Source of the DNA: Acuticoccus sp963704595
GTDB taxonomy: Bacteria > Pseudomonadota > Alphaproteobacteria > Rhizobiales > Amorphaceae
NCBI GenBank assembly: GCA_963704595.1
Contig: OY969922.1
Location: 434,001 to 498,000 of the forward strand
Reading direction: 5' to 3'
Length of the DNA: 64,000 nt
Numbering within the stretch: the first letter of the stretch is position 1; each line of letters opens with the position of its first letter. The notes beneath the pieces are model-generated. The model worked only from the letters and a program-made list of their open reading frames with translations, ran no database searches and was not told the DNA's origin. The position numbers and the translations under genes were made by a program. Shown piece by piece: positions 9,501-21,500 of the stretch.

Positions 9501-12500
9501 ACGGCACCGGCACCGCCCTCGGCGATCCGGTCGAGCTCGCCGGCCTCGCTCGCGGGTACGGCACGGGGACGGAGCGCCGGACGATCGCGCTCGGCTCGGT
9601 GAAGTCGAACATCGGGCATCTGGAGGCGGCCGCGGGGATCGCCGCGCTCGCCAAGGTGATCCTCGGCCTGGAACGGCGCACGCTGGTGCCCTCGCTGCCG
9701 CACAGCGACCGCCTCAATCCGCACTGCGACTTCGCGTCGGCCGGGTTCGCGCTGCAGCGAACCTGCGCTCCGTGGCCGGCGGGCGAGGGGCCGAGGCGGG
9801 CCGGCATCAGCGCCTTCGGGGCGGGCGGCTCGAACGTCCATCTCGTTGTCGAGGAAGCGCCCGCAGCGGCGGCCTATGCCGGAGCGGCCGGCGACGCAGT
9901 GCTCGTTCCTCTCTCGGCGCCGAGCGAGGCGCAGCTGCGTGCGACTGCGGCGGCGCTCGCGGCATGGCTCGAACCGATGACGGCGGCCGGCCCGGCACCG
10001 GACCGGATCACGGCCATCGCGGCGGAGGTCCTCGGCATCACGTCCGATGCTCTGGACCCGGACGACACCCTTGCCGATTGCGGCTTCGATGCGCTGACGC
10101 GCGCGACCCTTGCCGATCGCCTCGCCGCGTCGCTAGGCTCCGCCTCCGCCCCGCGGCCCCACCTTTCGAGCGAGATGCGCCTTCGCGACCTCGCTGGCCT
10201 GCTCGGGACCGCGAGCGGCCGTGAGGCATCGGCCGGCGCCGCGCCTCACGACCATGCGACGCTGGCGGCGATCGCTGCGACGCTGAGCGCCGGCCGTGAG
10301 GCTTTCGAGACGCGGGCCGCTTTCGTCGTCTCCTCGCTCGCAGGGCTGGCGGAGGGGATGCGGCGCCTCGCGGCGACCGGGGAAAGGCCGAGCGCCGCGG
10401 GGCCGGCCGGCGACCTCCACGCCGTCGCACGGCGCTGGGTCGCGGGGGAAGCTCTGCCGGAAACGGCGACCGGCGGCGCACGGGCGAGGCGGCTCAACCT
10501 TCCCGGCCTCGCGTTCCGCCGGCCGCGGCACTGGTTGCGGCCGCGCAAGGACAGTCCGCGGACGGGCCATCCGCTGATCGGCGCCAACCGCTCGGGCTGG
10601 GACGGAGCGGAAGTGGCGCTGCGGCTCGGCGAGGCGGCGTTCCTGCGTGACCATGTGGTGCGCGGCACGGCGATCCTGCCTGCGGGGGCACTGGCGGAGA
10701 TCGTCGCCGCTGCGGCCGAGCGGCTCGGCGCACCGCAGATCGCCGCGCTCGACCGGGTCGTCTGGCACCGGCCGCTGCGGGTCGACGTCCCCGCCGCGCT
10801 GCGGCTGGTGCGGGAAGGCGACGGGGCGCGCGTCATGCTCCTTGCCGGCGACGTCCTCGCTGCGGAGGCGACGGCGGTGTTCGCTGCACCTGCCGGCGCT
10901 TCGGCGGCGATCGAGAGCGTCCGCGCCCGGTGCGCCACCGCCCTAGATCCGGCACGTCTCTACGCGGAGATGGCAGCGCGCGGGCTCGTCTACGGCGAGG
11001 CCTTCCGCGTCATCGACGAGCTTCTCGTCGGCACCGGCGAGGCTATGGCGAGGCTGCGACGCCCGCCCGCCGCGCCGGCCGGGTTCGGCTGGCACCCTGC
11101 GTTGGTGGACGGCGCGTTGCAGGCGACCGTCACGCTCCTCGCCGCGGACGACGGCGCGGCGCTGCCAAGCGCGGCCGAGCGGATCGTCCTCTCGGCGCCT
11201 TTGCCGGACACCTGCCTCGTCCATGTCCGCCGCCGCTCCGTGCCACCCGGCCAAGCGCCCAGGTTCGACATCGCAATCGTCGGCGATGACGGACGGCCGC
11301 TGATGCGGATCGACGGCCTCGAACTCGGCCGCGGCGACAGGCCGGACCGTCCGCGCGTGGCGCCAGAGCCGGACGGCGTCCTGTTTCTCGAGCCCTGCTG
11401 GATTGCCGCGCCGCCCGCATCCGACCGCGCCGCGGGGCCGGTGCTCCTCCTCGATGCGCCCGCCGCGATGGTGGGCGCCATTGCCGCCGCTTTCGGGACG
11501 GGCGCCGCCCCGCTGACCGCAACGGGCGCGGATCCCGCGACCATCAAGCGGGCACTGCGGACGCTGCCGCAGGGCTCCGTGCGGGCGCTCTCGTGGAGCG
11601 CCGGCGGGGACCCGCTTGCGGGGCCGCTCGCGCTCTGCCGGGCGATGCTCGCCATGCGCCCGGGTGAGGCGCTCGATCTCGTCCATGCCGTCGATGGCCT
11701 CGGCGCCGAAGCCGCGCCTCGGGCTGTCGCCGTGGCGGGGTTCGCCCGCAGCATTCGGCTCGAAGCGCCGCACCTCGCGGTGAGGACGCTCCGCCTTCCG
11801 GCCGCGGCCGCGCACGCCGAAGCCGCCCGCGCGCTGCTCGCTGAACTCGCCGCTCCATCCGGCGCCAGCGAGCTCCGCCTCGGCGACGGCGGACGCCAGA
11901 CGCGTCGGCTCGCGCCTGTCATGCCGCCGGCGCCGTCCGCATGGCTTTCGCGCGGTGCGGTGACGCTCATCACCGGCGGGGCCGGCGGGGTTGGCGCGCT
12001 GGTCGCCGCCCACCTCGCACGGCGCTTCGGCGCCGCACTCGCGCTCACCGGCCGCTCGCCGCAGGACGGGCGGATCACCGCACTCCTCCAGCGGCTCGAA
12101 GCGGAAGGCGCGGCGAAGGCGATCTACGTGGAGGCGGACATCGCCGCGGCGGGGGAGGCGGACCAGGTCGCCACCACCGTCCGCCAGCGGCTGGGGCCGA
12201 TCAACGCCGTGCTCCACGCTGCCGGGATCACCCGCGACGCGCTGCTGCCCGCAAAATCGCCGGCCGACTTCGCCGCCGTCCTCGCTCCCAAGATCTCAGG
12301 TGCCGAAGCGCTCGACGCTGCGACCGTCGCGGACCCGCTCGAGGCGTTCGTGCTGTTCTCGTCGCTCGCCGCAGAGCTCGGCAATCAGGGGCAGACGGAC
12401 TACGCGTACGCCAACGCGGCACTCGACGCGTTCGCCGCAACCCGCGAGGCGCGGCGGGAGCGCGGGGAGCGGCAGGGGCTCACCCGCTCGATCGGCTGGC

Positions 12501-15500
12501 CGCTGTGGGCGGAGGGGGCGATGCGTCCGCCGCCGGCGGTCGTCGCCAGGCTGAAGGCCGAGCTCGGCCTCGCCCCGCTCGCGACCAGCGACGCGCTCGA
12601 CGCCCTCGATCGGGCGATGGCCCACCCGGCGCCCCGCCTGGTCGTGCTCTCCGGAGATACCGCCCGCCTCGCCGTCCGCATCGCGGTCGCGCCCGCCGAC
12701 ATGAAGGCGGCACCGCCCGCGCCCGTCGCACAGCCCGTGGCCGATCCGGGGGCACTGGCGGACGTCGCCGACGCGGTGCTCGCGGCGGTCGCCGAGGCGC
12801 TCTACATTCCGCGCGGCGAGCTGAGGGCCGACACGGCGCTGACGAGCTACGGCCTCGGCTCCATGGCGGTTGCGGAGGTCGCCGCCGCGCTGGAGCCTCG
12901 CTTTGGCCCTCTGCCGCTCGCTCTGTTCGTCGAGAACCCGACCGCCGAGGCCATCGCAGCCGCCATCCTCGCCGGCAGCGATCCCCCTGCGAGCGCCGAC
13001 GCCGCATCGCGGACCGCGAGCGTCCCGCTCACCGCCGAAAGCCCGGCCGTATCGAGCACGCCGCAGCGCTCCGCCCCGCGCCCGGCGGGGACGGACGAGC
13101 CGATCGCCATCATCGGCGCCGCCGGACGCTATCCGGGCGCAGCGGACCTCGTCGCGTTCTGGGACAACATCGCCGCTGGCCGCGACGCCATCGGTCCGCC
13201 GCCCGCCGGACGCTGGCCGGAGGGCGGACCAGCCGTCCGCGGCGGCTTCCTGGAGGGTGTCGCAGGCTTCGACCCGCTGTTCTTCGCGATCTCGCCGCGC
13301 GAGGCGGAAATCCTCGACCCGGAGGTGCGGCTGTTCCTCGAAACCGCCTGGCAGGCGTTCGAGGACGCGGGATTCACGCGCCCGGCTCTCGCGGCACTGC
13401 AGGACGAAGAGGGCGGCGCGGTCGGCGTCTACGTCGCGTCCATGTACCGGCATTACCCGCTGCTGGCGGACACCATGGAGCGGGCGGCGCAGCTTGCGAG
13501 TTCCGGGCCGTGGATGATCGCCAACCGGACTTCGCACGCACTCGACCTGCGCGGCCCGAGCCATGCGCTGGACGCGGCGTGCGCGGGTGCGCTGTCCGCG
13601 ATCCACGACGCCTGCGCCGCGCTGCGGCGGGGCGACTGCGCTCTCGCCCTCGCCGGCGGCGTGAACCTGACGCTGGCCCCCGGCAAGTATGCCGCGCTCG
13701 GCGGGCTCGGCCTCCTCGAAAGCGGCGCCGAAAGCCGGCCGCTCGGCGCCGGCACGGGAATGATGCCCGGCGAGGGCGTGGGTGCCGTGGTCCTGCGCCC
13801 GCTGGCGGCGGCCGAGGCGGCCGGGGACCGCATGCTCGGGGTGATCCTCGGCAGCGCGGTGAACCACTCCGGGCGGCGCGAGGGGCGCGCGTTCAACGTG
13901 CCGAGCGCCGCAGCGCAGGCCGCCGTCATCGGTGCCGCGCTCGGCCGCGCCGGCGTGCCGGCGGGGACGATCACCGCGCTGGAACTCGCAGCCAACGGCT
14001 CGCCGCTCGGCGATGCGGCCGAGATTGCAGCGACGGTCGAGGCGTTCCGGGCAGCCGGCGACACACGCACCGGAGGGGAATGCGCGGTCGGCTCGGTGAA
14101 GTCCGGCATCGGCCATCTGGAGGCGGCATCGGGCGTCGCGGGGCTCGGCAAGCTCCTCGGCGCGTTCCATCGCGGCGCACTGGCGCCGACGCTGAACAGC
14201 ACGCCTTCCAACCCGGCGCTCGACTTCCGCGGAACGCCTTTCGCGGTCCACACCGCGCCCTCGTCCTGGGAGGCGCCGACCGGCACGCCGCGCCGGGCCG
14301 GTCTCGCCTCGTTCGGCGCGGGCGGTTCCAACTCCTTCCTGGTGCTGGAAGAACCGGCCGCCGCATCGCCCACGCCCGGCCGGACCGGGTGCCGGCCTCT
14401 TCCTCCTCTCCGCACGCGACGAGGACGGGCTCGCCGCCGTCGCAGGCCGCCTCGCGGAGGCCCTCACCGGATCGCTCACCGGCACCCCGCTTGCCGACAT
14501 CGCCTTCACGCTGCAGACGGCGCGGGAGCCGCTCGAGCACCGGCTTGCGATCCTTGCGGCGGACCGTGAGGCGCTCGTCGGGCGCCTGCAGGCGCGGGAG
14601 GCGAGAGCCCGGCATCCTGCGCGGCACTGCCGAGCCTCGGATGGCGAAGCTCTTCGGCGAGACAGAATGCTTGGCGCTCGGCGCCGATGCGGAGCGGCTG
14701 GCGGCGCTCTGGATCGCTGGCGCGGACGTGCCGTGGCGGCGCCTCTTCTGGCCCGCGGGCGGCCGCCTCGCAACACTCCCGGCCCGGCCGTTGCGCCGTG
14801 TGCGCTACTGGCTGCCGGACGCCGCCGTGCCCCGCACCGCGGAGGCCCCGGCCGCCGTCCCCGAGCCGTTGCCCGAGGACGGCTGGTCGCTGCGCGCGAT
14901 CGTGGCGGGTCTACTCAAGATGGCGCCGGAGGAGATCGACCCGCAGCGCGACCTTCGCGCCTACGGTCTCGATTCCCTCGTCGGCATCCAGATCCTCGCC
15001 CGGCTGGAGGAGGAGAAAGGCTGCCGCATCAGCCCGCTCGAACTGTTCGAGGAGCCCACGCTGGAGGCGCTCGAAGCCCGGATCGGCGACGGTGGCGCCG
15101 CGGCGGCGCCCGCCGCGCCAGAGCCGGCCGGCCAGCGGATCGCGCTGACCCCCGGCCAGCAGGCGCTGTGGCTCGCAAGGCAGCTGACGCCGGACCACCA
15201 CGCCCACAATCTCCCGTGCGGCTTCCGCATCCGCGGGCCTTTCGACGTTGAAGCCATGCTCGGCGCGTGGGACGCGGTCGTCGCGCGCCACGCAGCGCTC
15301 CGCCTGCGCTTCGAGCAGACCCGCGAAGGCACCGTTGAGCAAAGGGTCGAGGCAGGTTCCGCCCCCGCCGCCGTGCATGACGCGCCCGCGCTGGACGGCG
15401 AGGCGCTGACCGCGCGGCTCATGGCGCTCGGCGCCCGCCCCTTCGCGCTCGACGTCGCTCCGCCGGCGCGGCTCGACCTCCTGCGCCTCGGCGAAGAGGA

Positions 15501-18500
15501 CCATGCCCTCCTCCTCACCTTCCACCACATCGCGTTCGACGGGCTGTCGCTGACGATCCTCCTCGGCGATCTCACCCGCGCCTACGAGGCGCTCAGGGTC
15601 GGCCAGCCGGCGAAACGCGCGATGACGGCGCCGCCTGCTGCGGACTACGCCGCCTTCGCCGCCTGGCAGAACGCCCGCCGCGGCGGAGCGGAAGAGGCCG
15701 CCGACCTTGCCTTCTGGGAGGGCGCCCTCGCCGGCCTGCCCGCCGCGCCGGAACTCCCGACCGACCGGCCGCGGCCCGCCCGTCCGTCGCTCAGCGGGGC
15801 CGTCCTCAATACTGAGCTGGACGCGGGGCAGGCGGAGGCGCTGAGGGCGCTGGCGGCGGCGTGGAAGGTCAACCTCTATGCGGTGCTCGGCGCGGCATAT
15901 TTTGTCCTCCTGCACCGGCTGAGCGGGCAGGACGATCTCGTCGTGTCCACCCCCGCGCACGGCCGGCCCGGAACGCGCTTCGAGCGTGTCGTCGGCTACT
16001 TCGCAAACCTCATCCTCCTGCGGGTACGGCTCGATCCGGCAGCATCGGCGCGCACGCTGACGGGCGACGTCCACCAGACGCTGCTTGCCGCGCTCGGCCA
16101 TGCGCAGACGCCCCTCCCTGCGGTGATCGGCAGGTTGCGGGCCTCGAACCCGGCCGCCGACACGCTGACCCGTGTGAGCTTCGGCTTCCAGAGCTGGATG
16201 ACGAGCGTCGACGCCAACACCGCCGAGCACCTTGTCCCGGCCGAGCGCGCGGGCGACGGCCGGGTTGTGCTCGAGACCGTCGCCGGGGTGCACCAGGTCG
16301 GCGAATTCGACCTGACGCTGAGCGCGGTGGAGGCACAGGGCAAGATCCTCCTCTTCTTCAAGTACGACACCGACCTGTTCGATGCGGCGACGATCGAGCG
16401 CTACGCCGCCGAATTCCGCCGCATCACGGACGCCATGACCGGACCCTCCGGCGAAGGGCCGGTCGCGCGGCTCGCAGCCGCCGCCGATCCTGCGGAGGCG
16501 GCGACGCTCGCGGCCTTTTCGCGCGGCGCACGCCCGGCCTATCCGCGCGACAGAACGGTCCCGGCGCTGTTCGCTGACGTCGCCCGGGAGCACGGGTCCC
16601 GCATCGCGCTGGTCGATGGCGACGAGGAGATCACCTATGCCGCGCTCGAGGCGCGGGCGAACCGGCTTGCCCGCAGGCTCGCCGAACTCGGCGTCGGGCC
16701 CGGCCGCGCGGTGGCGCTGGTGCTCGACCGCTCCGCCGCGTTCGTGGCCGCTGTGCTCGCCATCCTCAAATGCGGCGGCCTCTACATGCCGCTCGACCCG
16801 TCCTCGCCCGCCCGGCGGCTCGAAGCGCTGCTCGGCGACGCGGCCGCGCATCTGGTCATCGCATCCTCCGACGCGCCCGTCGCCGCCGCGCACGACATCG
16901 CCGTGCTGGAGCGGGAGGCGCAGGGGCATCCCGATACCGCGCTCGCGGAACCCGCCGTCGCCGCCGAGCGATGCGGCGTACGTGATCTTCACCTCGGGCA
17001 GCACCGGCGTGCCGAAGGGCGTGACGGTGCCGCACCGGGGGATCGTGCGGCTCGTCGTCAACGCCGACGTCTATCCCTTCGCGCCCGGCACGCGGGTCCT
17101 GTTCGCGGCGCCGGTCAGCTTCGACGCATCGACGCTGGAGATCTGGGGTGCGCTCCTCTCCGGCGGCACGCTGGTCACGGTGCCGCCGGGCGAGGGCGGC
17201 GACCTCGACCGGACCGCCGCGATGATCGAGCGTCACGGCATCGACATGGCGTTCTTCACGACGGGGCTGTTCGAGGGGCTGCGCGCGGCCCATTTCCAGC
17301 GCCTCGCGGGGTTGCGTTCGCTGATATTCGGCGGCGACAGGATCACGCCGGCGGTTCTGGCGCGGGTGCGCCGCGGGCTGCCGGGGGTGCGGCTCGTCAA
17401 CGCCTACGGACCGACCGAGAACACCACCATCAGCACCATCCACATGGTCGGCGAGGCGGTCGACCCGTCCCAGCCGGTGCCGATCGGCAGGCCGATCGCG
17501 CAGACCGACGTTCATGTTCTCGCGTCGGACGGGTCGGCCGCGCCGGTCGGCGTGGTCGGCGAGATCGCACTCGGCGGCGACGGGCTGGCGCTTGGCTACT
17601 GGCGCCGGCCAGATGCGACCGCCGAGCGCTTCGTGACGCATAAAGGCGAGCGGCTTTATCTAAGCGGCGACCTCGGCCGCTGGCGGGCGGACGGCACGCT
17701 CGAGTTCCGCGGCCGCGCGGACGACCAGGTGAAGGTGCGCGGCTTCCGGATCGAGCCGGGCGAGGTCGAGGCGGCGCTGGCACACCATCCTTCGGTTTCG
17801 CGCGCCTCTGTCTTAGTGCGTGGCGGGCGGGCGGGGACGAAGCGTCTCGTCGCAGCGGTCGTGCCGGCCGGCGACCCACCGGCGCCGGGGGATCTCGCCG
17901 CACACCTTGCCGGCCGCCTGCCGCCTGCGATGGTCCCTGCGGAGTTCATCGTCCTCGACAGCCTGCCGCTTGCGGCGACGGGCAAGATCGATCGCGCCGC
18001 GCTCGCCGCGATGCCCGGCCGCGAAGCGACAGCTGCTCCGCCGCCCTCGGATGCCGGTGCGGTGGTCACCGTGGTGCAGATCCTTGCCGAGGTGCTGGAG
18101 GTGCCGGTGGAGCGCGTCACCCCGGACGCCGACTTCTTCGCCCTTGGCGGCCACTCCCTGCTGGCGCTGGAGTTGACGGCCAGGGTCTGCGAAGCCTTCG
18201 GCGCCACCGTCGAACTGCGAGACGTCCTCGCTGAGCCGACCGCGCGGGCCATCGCGGCGCTGCTTTCGCAGCCGATTGTGGACGCCGCGGAAGCGACCCG
18301 CCCCGCCGTCGCGCGGCCGGGGTTCGCGCAGGAGCGGCTCTGGTTCATCGATCAGGTGGAGCCCGGTGGCTCACGCTACAACGTGCCGGCGGCGCTGGAG
18401 CTCAACGGCCCGCTCGACATCGACGCGCTCCGGCAGGCGATCGCCGGCCTCTTCGTGCGGCACGACGCGCTGCGGACACGGTTCGTCGCCGACGATGGCG

Positions 18501-21500
18501 GCCAGCCGCTCGCCGTCGTCGATCCGGCCTCCGCCGAGGTCCCGCCGCTGCCTATGCACGACCTCTCGGCCCGGGTGGATGCGGACGGAGACGCGCGCCG
18601 CCTCGCAGCTGCCGAGGGCCGCCGGCCGTTCGCGCTCGATCGCGATCCGATGCTGCGCGCGTCACTCATCCGCATCGCGACCGAGCGCCACGTCCTCCTT
18701 CTGGTGCTCCATCACATCGCGGTTGACGGGTGGTCGCTGGGCATTCTCGTCGGCGAGCTCGACGCGCTTTACCGGGCGGCTCGCGACGGCCAACCGCACG
18801 CCCTTCCCCCCGCGCTGCAACCGGGGCCTGCGGCCGCCGCCGAGCGCGCGTTCATGGAGACCGAGGCCTGCCGCGTCGAAGAGGCATGGTGGCGCGAGCG
18901 CCTGTCCGGCGCGCCGGCGAGCCATGGGCTCATTCTCGACAAGGCGCGTCCGGCGACGTCGCAGGGGCGCGGCGGTCATGTGGACGTGCCGTTGCCGGCG
19001 GACATGGCGGCCCGCCTCGCCGCGTTCGCGCGGGCTGAAGGCGCGACGGGTTTTGCGGTCATCCTCGCGGCTGCCTTTGCGGCGCTGCACCGCTGGTCGG
19101 GCGAGGCCGACATCGTCATCGGTTCGCCGGTCGCCGGTCGCTCGCGGCGGGAGGACTTCGGCGTCGTCGGGCTTCTCCTCAACACTCTGGCACTGCGCGA
19201 ACACGTCGACGGGGAGGAGACGTTCCGCGCGCTGCTCGCCCGCGTCCGGCGCGGCACCGTCGATGCGCTCGGCCATGCGCGGTTGCCGTTCGAGCGCGTC
19301 GTGGAGCTTTCCGGCGTCCCGCGGCTCCCCGGCGCCAACCCGCTGTTCCAGGTGATGCTGTCGTACGAGAACACGCCGAAACCCGCGACGGCGCCCGGCG
19401 GCCTCTCCCCGGGGCGGTTCGACATCCCCTACGAGGACTGCAAGTTCGACCTGACGTTCGATATCGAGGCCGTCGGCGAGCACTTCCACGCCCGCATCGA
19501 GTACGACGCCGCGCTGTTCACCCGGGAGGCGGCGGTGCGGTTCGCCAACCAGTTCGGCCGCCTCGTCGACGCCGCGCTGACGGCGCCGGACACGCCCGTG
19601 AACGCGCTCCCGCTCGATCCCCCGCACACGGCGGCCCTTCGCGCCGCGTCGGCCACCGGACCGCAGGTCTCCGTGCCGCACGCGACCATCGTGGACGCAC
19701 TCGACGCACTCGACGCACGCGCGGACGGCAGCGTGCCGGCGTTGCTGGGGAGGGAGCCGATGGACTGGACGGCCCTCGCCGCCCGCAGCGGCGCGCTGGC
19801 CGGGGCGCTCGCTGAGCGCGGGGTCGGACGCGGCGACCTTGTCGGCATCGCGCTGGAGCGGTCGGCCGCGTCGGTGATCGCGCTCCTCGCCGTGTGGCGG
19901 GCGGGCGCCACGGCGGTGCCGCTCGACCCCGCCGCTCCGGTCGAGCGCCTCCGCATCCTGTGCGCCGACGCGGGGCTCGCCCATGTGATCGCCGGTCCGC
20001 CCGGCGCCGCGCGGCTTCTGGAGGCGGGGCTCGACCCTGCCGCGCTGGTCGCGCCCGACGCCGCCGCTCCGGAGCCCGGCGAGGCTGCCCCCTCGCCGGA
20101 CGATCCGGCCTACGTGATCTACACCTCCGGCAGCAGCGGGGCGCCGAAGGGCGTCGTCGTTCCGCACGCGGCGCTCGCCAACCTGTGCGCCGCCGTCGTC
20201 ATCCGCGACGGGCTGACGGCGGCCGACCGCGTCCTCCACTTCGCCTCGCCTTTGTTCGATGTCGCGATCGAGGAGATCGCGCCGACGCTTGCCTGCGGCG
20301 CTGCCGTGGTGCCGTGGCTGGACAATGCGGCTGCGCTCGATCCCGCGGCGTTCGCCGCCTTCGTCTCGGCGCACGCGATCACCGTGCTCAACCTGCCGAC
20401 CGCGTACTGGCACACGCTGGTCGAGGCGGGGCTTGTCCTGCCGGCGTGCGTGCGGCTCCTCGTGGTGGGCGGCGAGGCGCCGGCCGCCGAGGCGGTGCGG
20501 AGCTGGCGCGCGGCGCATCCCGACGTCACCCTCGTGAACGCCTACGGCCCGACCGAGGCGTGCGTGACCGCGACGGCCTTCACCCTCGCGCCCGGGGAGA
20601 CGCTGCCCGCTGACGCTGCCACGGTCCCCATCGGCCGGCCGCTCGCCAACGTTACGGCCCATGTGCTCGACACGGCGATGCGGCCTGTCGCCGACGGCGT
20701 CCCGGGGGAGCTGTGGATCGGCGGCAGGGGTGTCGCGACAGGCTATCTCGGCCGGCCGGACCTCACCGGAGCGGCGTTCCGGCCCGACCCGTTCGCGCCG
20801 GGCGGCCGGATCTATCGCACTGGGGATCGCGCCCGCTGGACCGCGGCGGGCGAGCTCGAGTTCCTCGGCCGGCGCGACCATCAGATCAAGCTGCGCGGTT
20901 ACCGGATCGAGCTTGCCGAGGTGGAGGCGCCGCTTCGCGAGCACCCCGCCGTCGGCGAGGCGGTCGCGACGCTCCACCGGCGCGGCGCAGCCGGGGAGGG
21001 GGACCTGGTCGCGTGGTACACCGACGCCGAAGGGGTGGCGCCAGCCTCGGCCGATACGCTGCGCCGGCACCTTGCGGCCCGGCTCCCGGCGCACGCACTG
21101 CCCACCCGGATGGTCCGGCTCGACGCGATGCCGCGGACGGCCGGCGGCAAGGCCGACCGATCCGCACTCGCGGCACGGCCTCTGCCAGCGGATGCCGCTG
21201 CCGCACCGCTGACGCCGGAGGAGGCGCCGCTGGCGGCGCTGTGGGCGGAACTCCTTGGTCGCCCCTCGGTCGGCCCCGACGATGACTTCATCGCTCTCGG
21301 CGGCCATTCGCTCCTTGCCGTGCGGCTTGCCCATCGGCTCGGCGAGCATCTCGGCCGGAAGGTCCCGGTCGCGATGGTGCTGCGGCATCCGACGGTGCGC
21401 TCCCTCGCTGCGGCGCTCGCCGACGCGCCGGTGCCGAATGCGCTGCAGGTGCTGGAGCGCCGTGGCAGGGGCGTGCCGCTGGTGCTGGCGCCCGGCGGCG

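Larger units (their letters stand above)
13090..15110 (+). other. Megasynthase block 4: non-elongating KS0 and ACP
   Basis: The KS keeps its nucleophile (DAACAGA, Cys 2868) and the second His (GIGHLEAASG, His 3046). HGTGT is replaced by AANGS, so the decarboxylation-supporting His is Ala 3004. Loss of that His is the hallmark of KS0 domains in trans-AT assembly lines, which pass the chain on without extension. The linker after it carries two of the frame breaks. The ACP (YGLDSL, Ser codon 14974) hands over to the first condensation domain. Confidence 0.85.

Noticed and set aside
5336..9841. A 1,501-aa open frame on the minus strand opposite the megasynthase
   Set aside because: Same shadow pattern; no recognisable domains, while the plus strand has full catalytic motifs.
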